Notes: generated by a model from the letters alone, not told the origin. DNA of 64,000 nucleotides from UBA2108 sp002713215 (GCA_937891015.1 CALAPY010000019.1:12547-76546), one strand, 5' to 3'. Positions 1 through 8,862 are shown, counted from the first letter of the stretch. Program-made: numbers and translations.

Positions 1-1
1 T

Positions 2-826
2 TCGGACTGGAACAATGAGGGGAATTTGTTTTTAATTGATGTAGAAAAAGTTCCTGAATCGTTCCGAACCAACCTGTTTGCTGCAAATGTCTATGAACAA
101 AATGCCATTTATGCTTCTAATCCTACAGTTAAATCCAATTTGTATAAAAGTGCCCTGGAACATCTGAAAACAGCCTACAAAATTTATCCGGAATACGACG
201 AAACCTACATCCAGATGGCAGATATATACAAACAACAAGGCGATTGGGCTAAAATGAAAAAAGTATGTAAGGCCGGTTTAAAACATCATGAAGATAATTT
301 GGACTTAACCTTTATGCTGGGGGATGCTCATATGAATTTAAACGAGTTTTCGGCTTCCCGAAAAAATTTCTTAAAGTTGATCAGTTCTAAAGATACTTCT
401 CAGCGAAACTCAGCCATGTTTAACATGGGAGCCACTTATCTAAATGAGCAGCGCTTCGATTCCTCCATCCATTGGTTTGAGCGGATAAAGGAATACAGGC
501 CAGATGACATTAATATTAGTTACTATTTAGCTATTGCCTATTTCCAGGTTGAAAACAGCGATAAGGCTGTTCAATTATTCTCACGTATACCTAACGACCA
601 TCCTACCTATGCACATAGTCAATCGTCTATAGGAACCATCTATTTGCTCGAGGAACAATACGAAAAGGCTATCGAGCATTTTAACCTGGCGCTGTTGGTT
701 GTGCCAGGCGATGAAAATATCCTAAATAATATGGTTGTTGCTTATCAGGCCCTGGGAGATTTTGAAAAAGCAGAGGAGTGTATTGCAATGATTAACTCAC
801 CAAACGCCTTACCTGGTCTTCAGTAA
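2..826 (+). CDS. Membrane TPR protein, C-terminal part (5' end outside window)
   Basis: The reading frame is open to the left edge, so the true start lies upstream and only about 275 C-terminal residues are seen. They form tandem tetratricopeptide repeats, for example the segments beginning AYKIYPEYDETYIQMADIY, FMLGDAHMNLNEF, FNMGATYLNEQRFD, IAYFQVENSDKAVQLF and IGTIYLLEEQYEKAIEHF. The part before the repeats (SDWNNEGNLFLIDVEKVPES) resembles the junction after the membrane region of bacterial TMTC/DUF1736-type proteins (inference). TPRs give a protein-interaction scaffold, probably periplasmic if that topology is right. The 3' end overlaps the convergent recQ gene by 35 nt. The TPR call is firm; the membrane N-terminus is not visible here. 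Confidence 0.8.
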   Translation, partial: SDWNNEGNLFLIDVEKVPESFRTNLFAANVYEQNAIYASNPTVKSNLYKSALEHLKTAYKIYPEYDETYIQMADIYKQQGDWAKMKKVCKAGLKHHEDNLDLTFMLGDAHMNLNEFSASRKNFLKLISSKDTSQRNSAMFNMGATYLNEQRFDSSIHWFERIKEYRPDDINISYYLAIAYFQVENSDKAVQLFSRIPNDHPTYAHSQSSIGTIYLLEEQYEKAIEHFNLALLVVPGDENILNNMVVAYQALGDFEKAEECIAMINSPNALPGLQ

Positions 827-2687
827 TTTCAATTTGTTCGGTTTCTTCGAGCCATTCGAGTGCCTGAATAATAAGATCTTCTCTTGAATGCACCATTTCA
901 AATACTTCATCAACCATTAGTTCTGATTTGTCCAGAAGGGCCAATATTTTAATTCCAACTTCATCGACCGATGCTTGTTTGGGGTTTTCTACCCGGCAAT
1001 AATCACAAATACCGCAGCTTGGTGCATCTATTTGCCCAAAGTAATCCAACAGATAAGCAGAGCGGCAATGACCGCCAAGAACGTAGTCTACCATTCGATT
1101 CATTTTTTCAAATGCCCGTTCCTTTCTCCATTCGTAGTTTTCTTTTGAAATAATTAGGTTTTGAATGGGTATTTTCTCTTGCGTAAAGGTTAATAGAGGC
1201 TCATCGGATGCGGGGATATAATCGATAATGCTCTTATTGGCATAAGAACTCAATAGCTTAACCAATTCGCTACGTTTAATACCAAGCCTTTTGGCAATTA
1301 CAAATTCGTCAATTCTCACATACCCGCTGAGCAGTCCTGAATATGAACGTAACAGGGTTTGCAAAACGCTTGAAGTCTTACTATCCTTAACTTCCAATTG
1401 ATAGAATGACTTTTTATCCAATAAAAACATGACGCGAGCAGGATGTTTTATCGCATCGCTAAGTGCAATTAGCCCTTCCTGCTCCAAAATCTTCAATGCG
1501 TTAAAAGCCTCCAGCGGATTGAGGTTGTAGCGCTTGCAAAAGGATTTCAAAGCAAAAGGAAAAACCTCCTCCTTCCCTGCTCCATCGGCAAGCCTCAAAT
1601 AATTACCTAATGCCTTGTATACTCTTTTTATAAAAGCCTTTTCCGGAAACGATACCTTGTGTTTTTGTTTTAGGTCTTCAATGTCCTTGTCTTCGAACAG
1701 AATTATGGCAAACGCGTCCTTTTCATCTCGCCCTGCCCTACCTGCTTCCTGAAAGTAAGCTTCCAATGTATCAGGCAAATCGAAATGAACCACCCAGCGA
1801 ACATCCGGCTTGTCTATGCCCATTCCAAATGCATTGGTAGCTGCTATCACCTGAATTTGTCCCTTTACCCAGGCGGCTTGTCTAATATCTCTAATTTCAC
1901 CAGACAAGCCTGCGTGGTAGGCATCGGCAACAATGTTCCTGGCCTGTAATTCCCTGGCGATGTATTCTGTCCCCTTTCTGCTTCTAACGTATACAATTCC
2001 ACTTCCACCCGTTTTTTGAATCAAGCGAACCAGGCGCCCTAACTTATCTTCTTCTTTTCGTACGAAATAGGCCAGGTTTTTTCGCTCAAAGCTTTTAGCA
2101 AATACCTGCTTCTTTTTGAATCTTAGTTTGTCCTGAATATCTTCTACTACTTCTGGTGTTGCCGTGGCTGTTAGCGCCATTACCGGAACCCTAAGTAAAG
2201 TATTTCTCAATTCGGCAATATTGAGGTAAGCGGGCCTAAAGTCGTAGCCCCATTGCGAGATACAATGCGATTCGTCAATGGCCAGTAAATTAATATTCAT
2301 TTTATGGACTCTTGCCATAAACATATCGGTTTGCAATCGTTCAGGAGAGACATACAAAAACTTGTATTTACCTACAACACAATTATCCAGGGCAATGTCA
2401 ATCTCACGCTGTCTCATAGCCGAAGTAATGGCAATTGCAGCAATGTTTCGTTCCTGCAAATTGGCCACCTGGTCTTTCATTAAAGCAATGAGGGGAGAAA
2501 CTACAATGCACATTCCATCTTGTGCAATAGCCGGTACCTGAAAGCAAATTGATTTTCCTCCACCAGTAGGTAACAATGCCAAGCAATCCTTTTGATCTAA
2601 TGCAGATTGGATAATTTCTTCCTGTAGAGGACGAAAGGAAGAGTATCCCCAGTATTTTTTAAGAATGGAGTGAATTTGAGAAGGCAT
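792..2687 (-). CDS. recQ: ATP-dependent DNA helicase RecQ
   Basis: Superfamily 2 3'-5' DNA helicase acting in recombination and replication-fork repair. Seen in order: Walker A LPTGGGKS near residue 42, DESHCISQWGYDFRPAY (DEAH box and aromatic loop) near 138, TATATPEV, then the second RecA lobe with NAFGMGIDKPDVRWVVHFD and the arginine-finger motif QEAGRAGRD. The RQC part carries the zinc ligands CRSAYLLDYFG and CGICDYC. A winged helix follows. The C-terminus is short, and no clear HRDC domain is apparent; length is about 631 aa. An in-frame TTG lies 7 codons upstream, but the ATG at 2687 fits the family N-terminus (MPSQIHSILKKYWGYSSFRP). The 3' end overlaps the TPR gene on the other strand. 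Confidence 0.95.
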   Translation of the reverse strand: MPSQIHSILKKYWGYSSFRPLQEEIIQSALDQKDCLALLPTGGGKSICFQVPAIAQDGMCIVVSPLIALMKDQVANLQERNIAAIAITSAMRQREIDIALDNCVVGKYKFLYVSPERLQTDMFMARVHKMNINLLAIDESHCISQWGYDFRPAYLNIAELRNTLLRVPVMALTATATPEVVEDIQDKLRFKKKQVFAKSFERKNLAYFVRKEEDKLGRLVRLIQKTGGSGIVYVRSRKGTEYIARELQARNIVADAYHAGLSGEIRDIRQAAWVKGQIQVIAATNAFGMGIDKPDVRWVVHFDLPDTLEAYFQEAGRAGRDEKDAFAIILFEDKDIEDLKQKHKVSFPEKAFIKRVYKALGNYLRLADGAGKEEVFPFALKSFCKRYNLNPLEAFNALKILEQEGLIALSDAIKHPARVMFLLDKKSFYQLEVKDSKTSSVLQTLLRSYSGLLSGYVRIDEFVIAKRLGIKRSELVKLLSSYANKSIIDYIPASDEPLLTFTQEKIPIQNLIISKENYEWRKERAFEKMNRMVDYVLGGHCRSAYLLDYFGQIDAPSCGICDYCRVENPKQASVDEVGIKILALLDKSELMVDEVFEMVHSREDLIIQALEWLEETEQIEITEDQVRRLVS

Positions 2688-2730
2688 TGAATGCAAAACT
2701 AAACACAAATGAAGGGCTCATTGCCATTCA

Positions 2731-4494
2731 CTAGTCCCCTTCAAATTCATAAGTGACTACGGTTTGACTACTGGATTCTTCAACGCTAACCAATTTTAAT
2801 CTAGTACCCGGAAGGGTAACGATTTGGTCCTCCTTGGTTCCCATAGCATTAGATTCATCATAATCATTGTTAGTATGTGCATCGGTAAATACATATGCCT
2901 GGAGGTTATTAACTACCATTTTAAACTTTCCTTTGCCCACATAACCCTCTCCATAAAATCGAATGATAGGATCTACATATATTTCTTCTTTATCCAAATC
3001 GTCAATATCTGTCTCCGATTCCATTCCTGGCACTCGCGATGCATGTGAAGATAAAGATTTGAAAGTTTTAAGCGGACATTTTTTGACAGCCCTTGCAAAA
3101 GATTCATACTCGTCATCAAGCTCTTCATTTTTTTCTTTCTCATTCTTGTCTTTGCCTAAATAGGTGTTCATTTTTCTACTGCTATCCACCATTGCATTCA
3201 ATGCCTTTCCCTCCTTTTTCTCATTAAGCTCTTCCTCGTCTAAATACTTATCTGCTTCTTTACTTATTAATTTGTAGTTTTTATCTATGTATTGTTGATC
3301 TGTACCACCTGCCCAAAAATAACTTCTTACTGCATCTTTCCATTCGTCCAACCCTTTCTTTGTAGGATCATTGTAGTAATCCTCTTTGGCAGTCTCTACC
3401 GCTTTTTTCTGGCTGCCTCCTTTCTCTTTATTTCCTAATTGAATTACAGGTTTTCGTTGAATGTAATTGGCCAATTTAGCCCCCGCTTTTTTCTTCAGCT
3501 GAGCACTGGCAACAGAAGCTACTTCACGACTTGCCAACTTGGAAGGAAGTTTTAACGATCCTGCATCCAGCAGGCCTACCCGTACACTCTCCTGAAGTTT
3601 CTGTTTGGCCTCTTTTACTATTATTCCAATAAACTCCTCAACACCGGTTGCTTTTTTGGTTAATGGTGCAAACTTGTAAATAGCCGATTCAATATGCAAA
3701 GCGCTTTGGCTCCCATAATATTGAAACCAATAGGCTATGTAAGGACAGTCTTTTGGAGTCTGATTAACCTGCTTTAAAATTACTGTTGCTTCTTTGGTTA
3801 TTTTGGAATGAAGTTGTTCCAGAAACTGTTCTTTACCCAGTTTTTCTTTGTTGCCTTTTTGATTGGTAATAAAACGAGTTTCACTTGTACCTGCGTCTTT
3901 TTCCGCTTGCTGAATGATACTCTTGTTTTGAATCACTTGCGAATGAACATTGTTTTCTACTCCAAGCTTCACCGCACCTACCGAAACTTCCCTCAACGCC
4001 TTTTCTCCCATAATGGTTGCTTCAGTTTCTAAGCCTTCATCATCATTTATATTAACGTTTCCCTTCAACTGGGTAGTTGGTTGTACTCTACCCTGCTTTT
4101 GCTGTACAACATGCCAAGCCTCGTGCGGCAAATGTCTTTCCTGGCCCGAAGCCAAATGAATATCAGTTCCCTGAGCATAGGCATGTGCCTGCAATTGATT
4201 TGGTTTATCAGAGTTGTAATGAACTTTAACGTCATCCATTGAATAACCAGAAAGGTTTTCAATTCCTGATTTTAACTGATCGGGCAAACCTGTATTGTTC
4301 TTCTTTTTTTGAATTGGGAAATTCTGGCGTGAAGAAAAACTGTTGGCTAAATCTTGAATTTTCTTTAACTGTAAAGGCTCTGATCGATTATCCTTAAATT
4401 GCAGAACGCCCTTACTGGATGACTGTTTTTGTGCACCTTCGTTAGCATGTATATGATTTTTGTTTTTGTGAGAATTGTTGCTGTGCGTTTGCAT
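2731..4494 (-). CDS. DUF4157 (eCIS core domain) protein with unusual C-terminus
   Basis: The N-terminal third is a DUF4157 domain: LPDQLKSGIENLSGYSMDDV, then VHYNSDKPNQLQAHAYAQG, then HLPHEAWHVVQQKQGRV. The zinc-protease-like HEAWH lies at residues 124-128 and GLETEATIMG follows. DUF4157 proteins are known from extracellular contractile injection system loci and from polymorphic toxins, usually as an N-terminal module on a variable effector. Short I/V-Q motifs recur (FPIQ, VIQN, YIQRKPVIQLG), also common in this group. The middle is Lys/Glu-rich and unrecognised. The last 40 residues (EDQIVTLPGTRLKLVSVEES) resemble the final strand region of mono-ADP-ribosyltransferases, but Gln sits where the catalytic Glu would be. 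The ATG at 4494 is preferred over a TTG 15 codons upstream. No injection-system gene lies nearby. The DUF4157 call is firm; the C-terminal role is speculative. Confidence 0.85.
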   Translation of the reverse strand: MQTHSNNSHKNKNHIHANEGAQKQSSSKGVLQFKDNRSEPLQLKKIQDLANSFSSRQNFPIQKKKNNTGLPDQLKSGIENLSGYSMDDVKVHYNSDKPNQLQAHAYAQGTDIHLASGQERHLPHEAWHVVQQKQGRVQPTTQLKGNVNINDDEGLETEATIMGEKALREVSVGAVKLGVENNVHSQVIQNKSIIQQAEKDAGTSETRFITNQKGNKEKLGKEQFLEQLHSKITKEATVILKQVNQTPKDCPYIAYWFQYYGSQSALHIESAIYKFAPLTKKATGVEEFIGIIVKEAKQKLQESVRVGLLDAGSLKLPSKLASREVASVASAQLKKKAGAKLANYIQRKPVIQLGNKEKGGSQKKAVETAKEDYYNDPTKKGLDEWKDAVRSYFWAGGTDQQYIDKNYKLISKEADKYLDEEELNEKKEGKALNAMVDSSRKMNTYLGKDKNEKEKNEELDDEYESFARAVKKCPLKTFKSLSSHASRVPGMESETDIDDLDKEEIYVDPIIRFYGEGYVGKGKFKMVVNNLQAYVFTDAHTNNDYDESNAMGTKEDQIVTLPGTRLKLVSVEESSSQTVVTYEFEGD

Positions 4495-4588
4495 AATCCT
4501 CTCAAATCTATGACTTTTTGAAAAGAGAAATTGAACCAAAAAGTATTAAATAAACAAAATGGAGAAACACTATAAGAAACTAAGGGAG

Positions 4589-5755
4589 TTACTCGCCCCT
4601 AAAGAAATCCAAAGCAGAAAGATGGATCAAATGAGTATCCTGGTAGTAATAGTGTAGGATTTTGTTATAGGGCATTCCCGATTCGGCCATGCGCATGGCT
4701 CCTTCCTGGCTTAACCCTACTCCATGTCCAAAGCCCTTGCCTTCGATATATACCTTATCTTCTTCTTGTTTAATGGAGAAGTATGTAGACCGTAACCCCC
4801 AATCCTTTCGAATGGTTTTGAGTAATATATTGGTATCTATAGGTGAAATGTATCGCTGCCTCTCAGAAGGACAATAGGAAAGAATCATTTCCCTGGCGAT
4901 GCTGTCTTCCACCGGGTAGTTGTGCTTGTTCTTAAAGTACGAAAGCCACTTTTCAGTAGAAATGAAAGTATTCCACTCGTAATGAGGCATTCCATTGCTA
5001 AACGTATCGGGAACTGATCGCAAATAAGAAAGCGGTTTCGACCAGGCATCTTCCGAATTTACCGTTTGCCCTCCTGAATTGGAATGAAAAACAGCCTGAA
5101 TTAAATTGATATCGCTATCAACCAACACCAGGCCCTTGGTGGCATTTACACCTCGCACAATGTCAGGGTTTTTTGTGCTCATACCTTTATAAACCTGACT
5201 GTTTACCCGATCACAAACATTAAATCCATATTGCGAGTATTTATTAATGTTGGTCAACACATAGGTTCTGGCTATAATCGCCTGTACCTTGTAATACTCA
5301 AAAGTTTCTTTCGAACCAGACTCAGCCTCAACCACACCGGCTATGTAATGCTCTATGTATACGTCATTTATCAGTTTTAATCGGTTCCGATAAGTGCTCA
5401 CATGCAGGTTATCGTTATAGGTTCGTTTACCAATCTTTGGAGAAAGACCTTTTATACTAAATGCAGAACCCCAAACCTTTCTTTTAATTCCAACATTCTT
5501 AAAACTTCCCAATGTGTTTCCCCCACTGGCTAGAACCACTCTTCCATCACTGGTACGGATTACGAGTGTTTGGTTGGCAGATAGGTCTTTAATTACCTTA
5601 CCATCGGCAATCACTTGGTAAGAGCCATTGTGAACAGAAAGTAAGGTTGAACTCGGTCGATTACCCCAAAATATCCCCACTTTTATTACCTCTCGAATAG
5701 CCAATGCAGGTAGGGTTATTAGAAAAGTTAATAGTATGAGTACCAATTTTCGCAT
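4589..5755 (-). CDS. SpoIID/LytB-domain secreted protein
   Basis: Has an N-terminal signal peptide (MRKLVLILLTFLITLPALA) and a SpoIID/LytB domain over roughly residues 110-375: YIEHYIAGVVEAESGS, YYKVQAIIARTYVL, FHSNSGGQTVNSEDAW and the C-terminal GFGHGVGLSQEGAMRMA. SpoIID in Bacillus is a lytic transglycosylase acting on denuded peptidoglycan during engulfment, and LytB enhances an amidase. The Glu in VVEAESG matches the region of the catalytic Glu. In non-sporulating Bacteroidota the role is presumably cell-wall remodelling in the periplasm (inference). The ATG at 5755 starts the signal peptide; a TTG three codons upstream is less likely. It lies 99 nt downstream of lpxB in the same direction. 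Confidence 0.88.
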   Translation of the reverse strand: MRKLVLILLTFLITLPALAIREVIKVGIFWGNRPSSTLLSVHNGSYQVIADGKVIKDLSANQTLVIRTSDGRVVLASGGNTLGSFKNVGIKRKVWGSAFSIKGLSPKIGKRTYNDNLHVSTYRNRLKLINDVYIEHYIAGVVEAESGSKETFEYYKVQAIIARTYVLTNINKYSQYGFNVCDRVNSQVYKGMSTKNPDIVRGVNATKGLVLVDSDINLIQAVFHSNSGGQTVNSEDAWSKPLSYLRSVPDTFSNGMPHYEWNTFISTEKWLSYFKNKHNYPVEDSIAREMILSYCPSERQRYISPIDTNILLKTIRKDWGLRSTYFSIKQEEDKVYIEGKGFGHGVGLSQEGAMRMAESGMPYNKILHYYYQDTHLIHLSALDFFRGE

Positions 5756-5854
5756 ACAGCACAAAAATATTGGTGAGTCTACTTGGCTTAGTGTATGGAC
5801 TGTAGAGTTTTCAACATTGAGTTTTCAATAGAACTCTCAATTAAAATACGCGGA

Positions 5855-6976
5855 CTATGGATTAAGGTCCTCGGTAATTAAACGCGCCGCATTTGAAGAG
5901 GCTCCTTTTCCTCCTAACTTTTGAATCAAGGTGTCATAATTCCCCATCAATTCCTCTCGGCGATTATTGTCTTTTAAAATAGCTTGAAGCTCCTTCTTCA
6001 ATCTTTTACTGTTAAAATCACCCTGAATAAGTTCTGTAACTATCTCCCGGTTCACAATAAGATTAACTAGAGAAATAAAACGAACCTTTATAAGCATTCG
6101 TGCCAAGTAATAACTAATCCAACCGCCCTTGTAACAAACCACCTCCGGAACCCTGAACAATGCTGTTTCCAGGGTAGCTGTACCACTGCTCACCAACGCA
6201 GCACTGCTGTGCATGAGCAGATTATAGGTTTTTCCAAAGATCAGTCTAACTTTACTTTCCTTACTTACATCTCTATAATATTCTGGTGTCTGGGCAGGTG
6301 CACCTGCAATTACAAATTGATAATCGGGAAATTGAGGAACCATTTCTAAAAATTGAGGGAGCATAACCTCTATCTCCTGTTTTCTTGATCCTGGTAACAA
6401 AGCAATAATTGGCTTTTCGTCCAGCTTATTTTGTTCGGTGAACCTTTGAAAGGAAAGTTTTTCTGACTGAAACTGTTCTACGGCATCCAACAATGGATGA
6501 CCTACAAAATCCACATCCATGTCGAATTTCTTATAAAACTCTTTTTCAAAGGGGAGAATAACGAACATTTTGTCAACGTACTTTTTAATCTTATGTCCCC
6601 TATTCTGTTTCCAGGCCCATATCTGCGGCGAAATGTAATAATGAACCTTAATTCCTTTTTTGTGCGCCCATTCGGCAATTCTTAAATTAAATCCGGGGTA
6701 ATCAATGAGAATAAGTACATCGGGTTGAAAAGCCAAAACGTCTTTTTTGCAAAAGGTAATGTTTTTGAAAATGGTACCCAGGTTAAGCAGAACTTCCAAA
6801 AAGCCCATAAATGCTAAATCGCGAATGTGCTTAACCAAGGTAGCTCCCACCGACTGCATAAGGTCACCGCCCCAGGCCCTAACCTCCGCATTCTGATCAA
6901 GCTTATTGAGCTCTTTAATCAGGTTTGAACCATGTAAATCACCAGACGCTTCTCCAGCTATTATGTAATATTTCAT
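5855..6976 (-). CDS. lpxB: Lipid-A-disaccharide synthase LpxB
   Basis: Glycosyltransferase family 19 enzyme that joins UDP-2,3-diacylglucosamine to lipid X, giving the disaccharide backbone of lipid A at the inner face of the cytoplasmic membrane. Diagnostic segments are IAGEASGDLHGSNLIKEL at the N-terminus, AWGGDLMQSVGA, FMGFLEVL, LIDYPGFNLRIAEWAHKKG, YYISPQIWAWKQNRG, LLPGSRKQEI and the donor-site region SGTATLETALFRVPEVVCY. About 373 aa, normal for the family. The ATG at 6976 is used; a TTG two codons upstream is also in frame. It is the last gene of a tight minus-strand set with the small membrane protein, surE and the SpoU methyltransferase. Its presence shows a lipid A-bearing outer membrane. 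Confidence 0.96.
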   Translation of the reverse strand: MKYYIIAGEASGDLHGSNLIKELNKLDQNAEVRAWGGDLMQSVGATLVKHIRDLAFMGFLEVLLNLGTIFKNITFCKKDVLAFQPDVLILIDYPGFNLRIAEWAHKKGIKVHYYISPQIWAWKQNRGHKIKKYVDKMFVILPFEKEFYKKFDMDVDFVGHPLLDAVEQFQSEKLSFQRFTEQNKLDEKPIIALLPGSRKQEIEVMLPQFLEMVPQFPDYQFVIAGAPAQTPEYYRDVSKESKVRLIFGKTYNLLMHSSAALVSSGTATLETALFRVPEVVCYKGGWISYYLARMLIKVRFISLVNLIVNREIVTELIQGDFNSKRLKKELQAILKDNNRREELMGNYDTLIQKLGGKGASSNAARLITEDLNP

Positions 6977-6987
6977 AGACAAGAATC

Positions 6988-7260
6988 CTACATGTAGAAG
7001 TAGGCTACAAAGGCAATTACGTATGCGAAATTGGCTAACAGGATTCCGCGACCCATTTTATCCATTTTTGCTTTGTTTAATACTAACCACATTACCCCCG
7101 CATTTAAGCCAATTGCTAACAGACATACATTTTCGAAGTAAGTATCGGAATAATTAAGTAAATCCTCATCGGTAGTCATTAACAAGGTCTTAACTACGGC
7201 CGGAGGAATTATTCCCCCTACCACCAATCCAGCAAGCAAGTTATTTAGGTTTCTTTTCAC
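6988..7260 (-). CDS. Small multi-pass membrane protein between surE and lpxB
   Basis: An unrecognised 90-residue protein with three likely membrane segments: about residues 8-26 (LLAGLVVGGIIPPAVVKTL), 45-62 and 73-89. The segments are joined by short charged loops (NKAKMDKMGRG). It starts with GTG, and this GTG shares its last two bases with the TGA stop of surE (4-nt overlap GTGA), so translation is probably coupled. lpxB begins 11 nt after its stop. This tight packing argues that it is a real gene despite its size. Co-location with lpxB suggests an envelope role, but nothing in the sequence proves one. Confidence 0.75.
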   Translation of the reverse strand: MKRNLNNLLAGLVVGGIIPPAVVKTLLMTTDEDLLNYSDTYFENVCLLAIGLNAGVMWLVLNKAKMDKMGRGILLANFAYVIAFVAYFYM

Positions 7261-8021
7261 AGGTTCCAGTCTTTTAATTTGTTTAATGCATTGTGCGCGG
7301 TTAAATCATGCTGTATAGGCACAACACTAACGTAATTATTTTCAAGCGCCCAAATATCCGTATCTGTTCCGGAGTCGTAATTTTTGAACGTTCCTGTCAG
7401 CCAAAAGTATTCTTTTCCGGTAGGATCAGTTCTGGCCTCAAACTCTTCCTCCCAGTTGCCCTCAGCTTGTCGGCAAATCTTTATTCCCATAATTTCAGAG
7501 TGGTCGAGTTTGGGAACATTTACATTGAGACAAATTCCATTGGGAAGTCCACTTTGAAGTACCTGTTGAGTAATCTTTCTTGCTATAATAGCTGACGCTG
7601 AAAAATCGGCATTGATGTCAAAATCCAATAAGGAAAAACCAATGCTTGGAACACCTTCAAGGCTCCCTTCTACTGCGGCAGACATGGTCCCACTGTATAT
7701 CACATTAATCGATGCATTGCTTCCGTGGTTGATTCCTGAAATTACAATGTCCGGTTTCTTGGGGAGCAACTTAAAAATTGCCAGTTTAATGCAATCTACC
7801 GGAGTTCCCGAGCAGCTATACACTTCTAAATTTTCAGCCTCTTCCAATTTGTTCAACCGAAGGGTAGAATTAATGGTAATACCATGCCCTGTACCCGACT
7901 GAGGTTTATCGGGTGCCACAACCAACAACTTCCCCAGATCTCTTGTTGCTTCTATTAAAGCCCTGATTCCGGGAGCATTCACACCGTCATCATTACATAC
8001 CAATATGAGTGGTTTATCCAT
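7257..8021 (-). CDS. surE: 5'/3'-nucleotidase SurE
   Basis: Metal-dependent phosphatase that removes phosphate from nucleoside 5'- and 3'-monophosphates (and in some species short polyphosphate), associated with stationary-phase survival. The family signature is complete: ILVCNDDGVNAPGI with the metal-binding Asp pair near the N-terminus, VVAPDKPQSGTGHGIT, SGTPVDCIKLA, and PDIVISGINHGSNASINVIY followed by SGTMSAAVEG. At 254 aa it has normal length. Starts with ATG two nucleotides after the stop of the SpoU methyltransferase gene and overlaps the next gene by 4 nt, so it sits in the middle of a four-gene operon ending in lpxB. Confidence 0.96.
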   Translation of the reverse strand: MDKPLILVCNDDGVNAPGIRALIEATRDLGKLLVVAPDKPQSGTGHGITINSTLRLNKLEEAENLEVYSCSGTPVDCIKLAIFKLLPKKPDIVISGINHGSNASINVIYSGTMSAAVEGSLEGVPSIGFSLLDFDINADFSASAIIARKITQQVLQSGLPNGICLNVNVPKLDHSEIMGIKICRQAEGNWEEEFEARTDPTGKEYFWLTGTFKNYDSGTDTDIWALENNYVSVVPIQHDLTAHNALNKLKDWNL

Positions 8022-8023
8022 AC

Positions 8024-8797
8024 CTACTGTCTTTTAAATTCTGAGCACAGAATAGCCGTGGCAATTCCCACATTCAGTGATTCTCCGGAACCAAACCGTG
8101 GAATTAATATCTCCTTTGTAAGCAGTTCTTTTGACTTAGGACTAATTCCATGGGCTTCGTTACCAACCACCAAAATAGCATCTTGTGGAAGAGACATGTT
8201 GTAAACGTTCTCTCCGTCCAATGTGGCTCCATAGACCGGTTTAAGGGGATGGTGTTTCCTTATTTTAGAAATAGCCACTTCCAGATCATAATAAAGTACA
8301 TTGATTCGAAACAATGAGCCCATGGTTGCCTGGACAACTTTGGAGTTGAAAGCATCTACACAATCCGCACTGCATATTAACTCCTTAATACCAAACCAAT
8401 CGGCAGTTCGCATAATGGTACCCATATTGCCAGGGTCTCTAACCCCATCGAGTACCAATACCAGATCATCGTCGTAACGTGGAATTTTCTTCTGAGGTAT
8501 TTTTACCAGCGCCAATACCTGATTAGAAGTCTTTAGCTGAGAAACCTTTTGCAACTCCGATTCAGTAACTTCGGTTGATGTTACATTTAATTCCTCCAGG
8601 TCTTCCAAATGCTTTTGCTTCCAGCTGAGCGTATAAAATAACTCCGCAATTTCAAAGGGTTTCTCCCCAACCACAAACTGACTATGAATAAGCTCGTTAC
8701 ACAATTTCTCACCTTCTACAACAAACAAATTGTGTTCTGTTCTATACTTTTTTTGATCCAGCGATTTTATAAGTTTTATCTTATTTTTTGAAAGCAT
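8024..8797 (-). CDS. SpoU/TrmH-family RNA 2'-O-methyltransferase
   Basis: SPOUT-class AdoMet enzyme that methylates a ribose 2'-OH in tRNA or 23S rRNA. The N-terminal ~90 residues form the substrate-binding region (KIKLIKSLDQKKYRTEHNLF, VEGEKLCNEL). The catalytic part has the three SpoU motifs: VLDGVRDPGNMGTIMRTADW, ILVVGNEAHGIS and IPRFGSGESLNVGIATAIL, which form the knotted AdoMet site. The overall build resembles RlmB-like rRNA methyltransferases, but the target nucleotide cannot be read from the sequence. First gene of the minus-strand operon leading to lpxB and divergent from tamL. A TATTTTTG box reading towards this gene lies at 8840-8847. Confidence 0.92.
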   Translation of the reverse strand: MLSKNKIKLIKSLDQKKYRTEHNLFVVEGEKLCNELIHSQFVVGEKPFEIAELFYTLSWKQKHLEDLEELNVTSTEVTESELQKVSQLKTSNQVLALVKIPQKKIPRYDDDLVLVLDGVRDPGNMGTIMRTADWFGIKELICSADCVDAFNSKVVQATMGSLFRINVLYYDLEVAISKIRKHHPLKPVYGATLDGENVYNMSLPQDAILVVGNEAHGISPKSKELLTKEILIPRFGSGESLNVGIATAILCSEFKRQ

Positions 8798-8811
8798 TTA
8801 GTCTAATTGCC

Positions 8812-8826
8812 TACTCAAATTGAGTA
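8812..8826. promoter_or_regulatory. Short palindrome between divergent SpoU gene and tamL
   Basis: TACTCAA-A-TTGAGTA, a perfect inverted repeat with 7-nt arms and a one-base centre. It lies in the short divergent intergenic region just upstream of the SpoU-gene ATG and before tamL. It could be an operator for either gene; no regulator is implied by the sequence. Confidence 0.35.
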
Positions 8827-8862
8827 ATATTGTGGTGTACAAAAATAGCCTACAAACTAGAA

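Noticed and set aside
5805..5841. GAGTTTTCAA repeated twice plus a weak inverted repeat between lpxB and the SpoIID-like gene
   Set aside because: Short, AT-rich and imperfect; could arise by chance, and no T run makes it a terminator.
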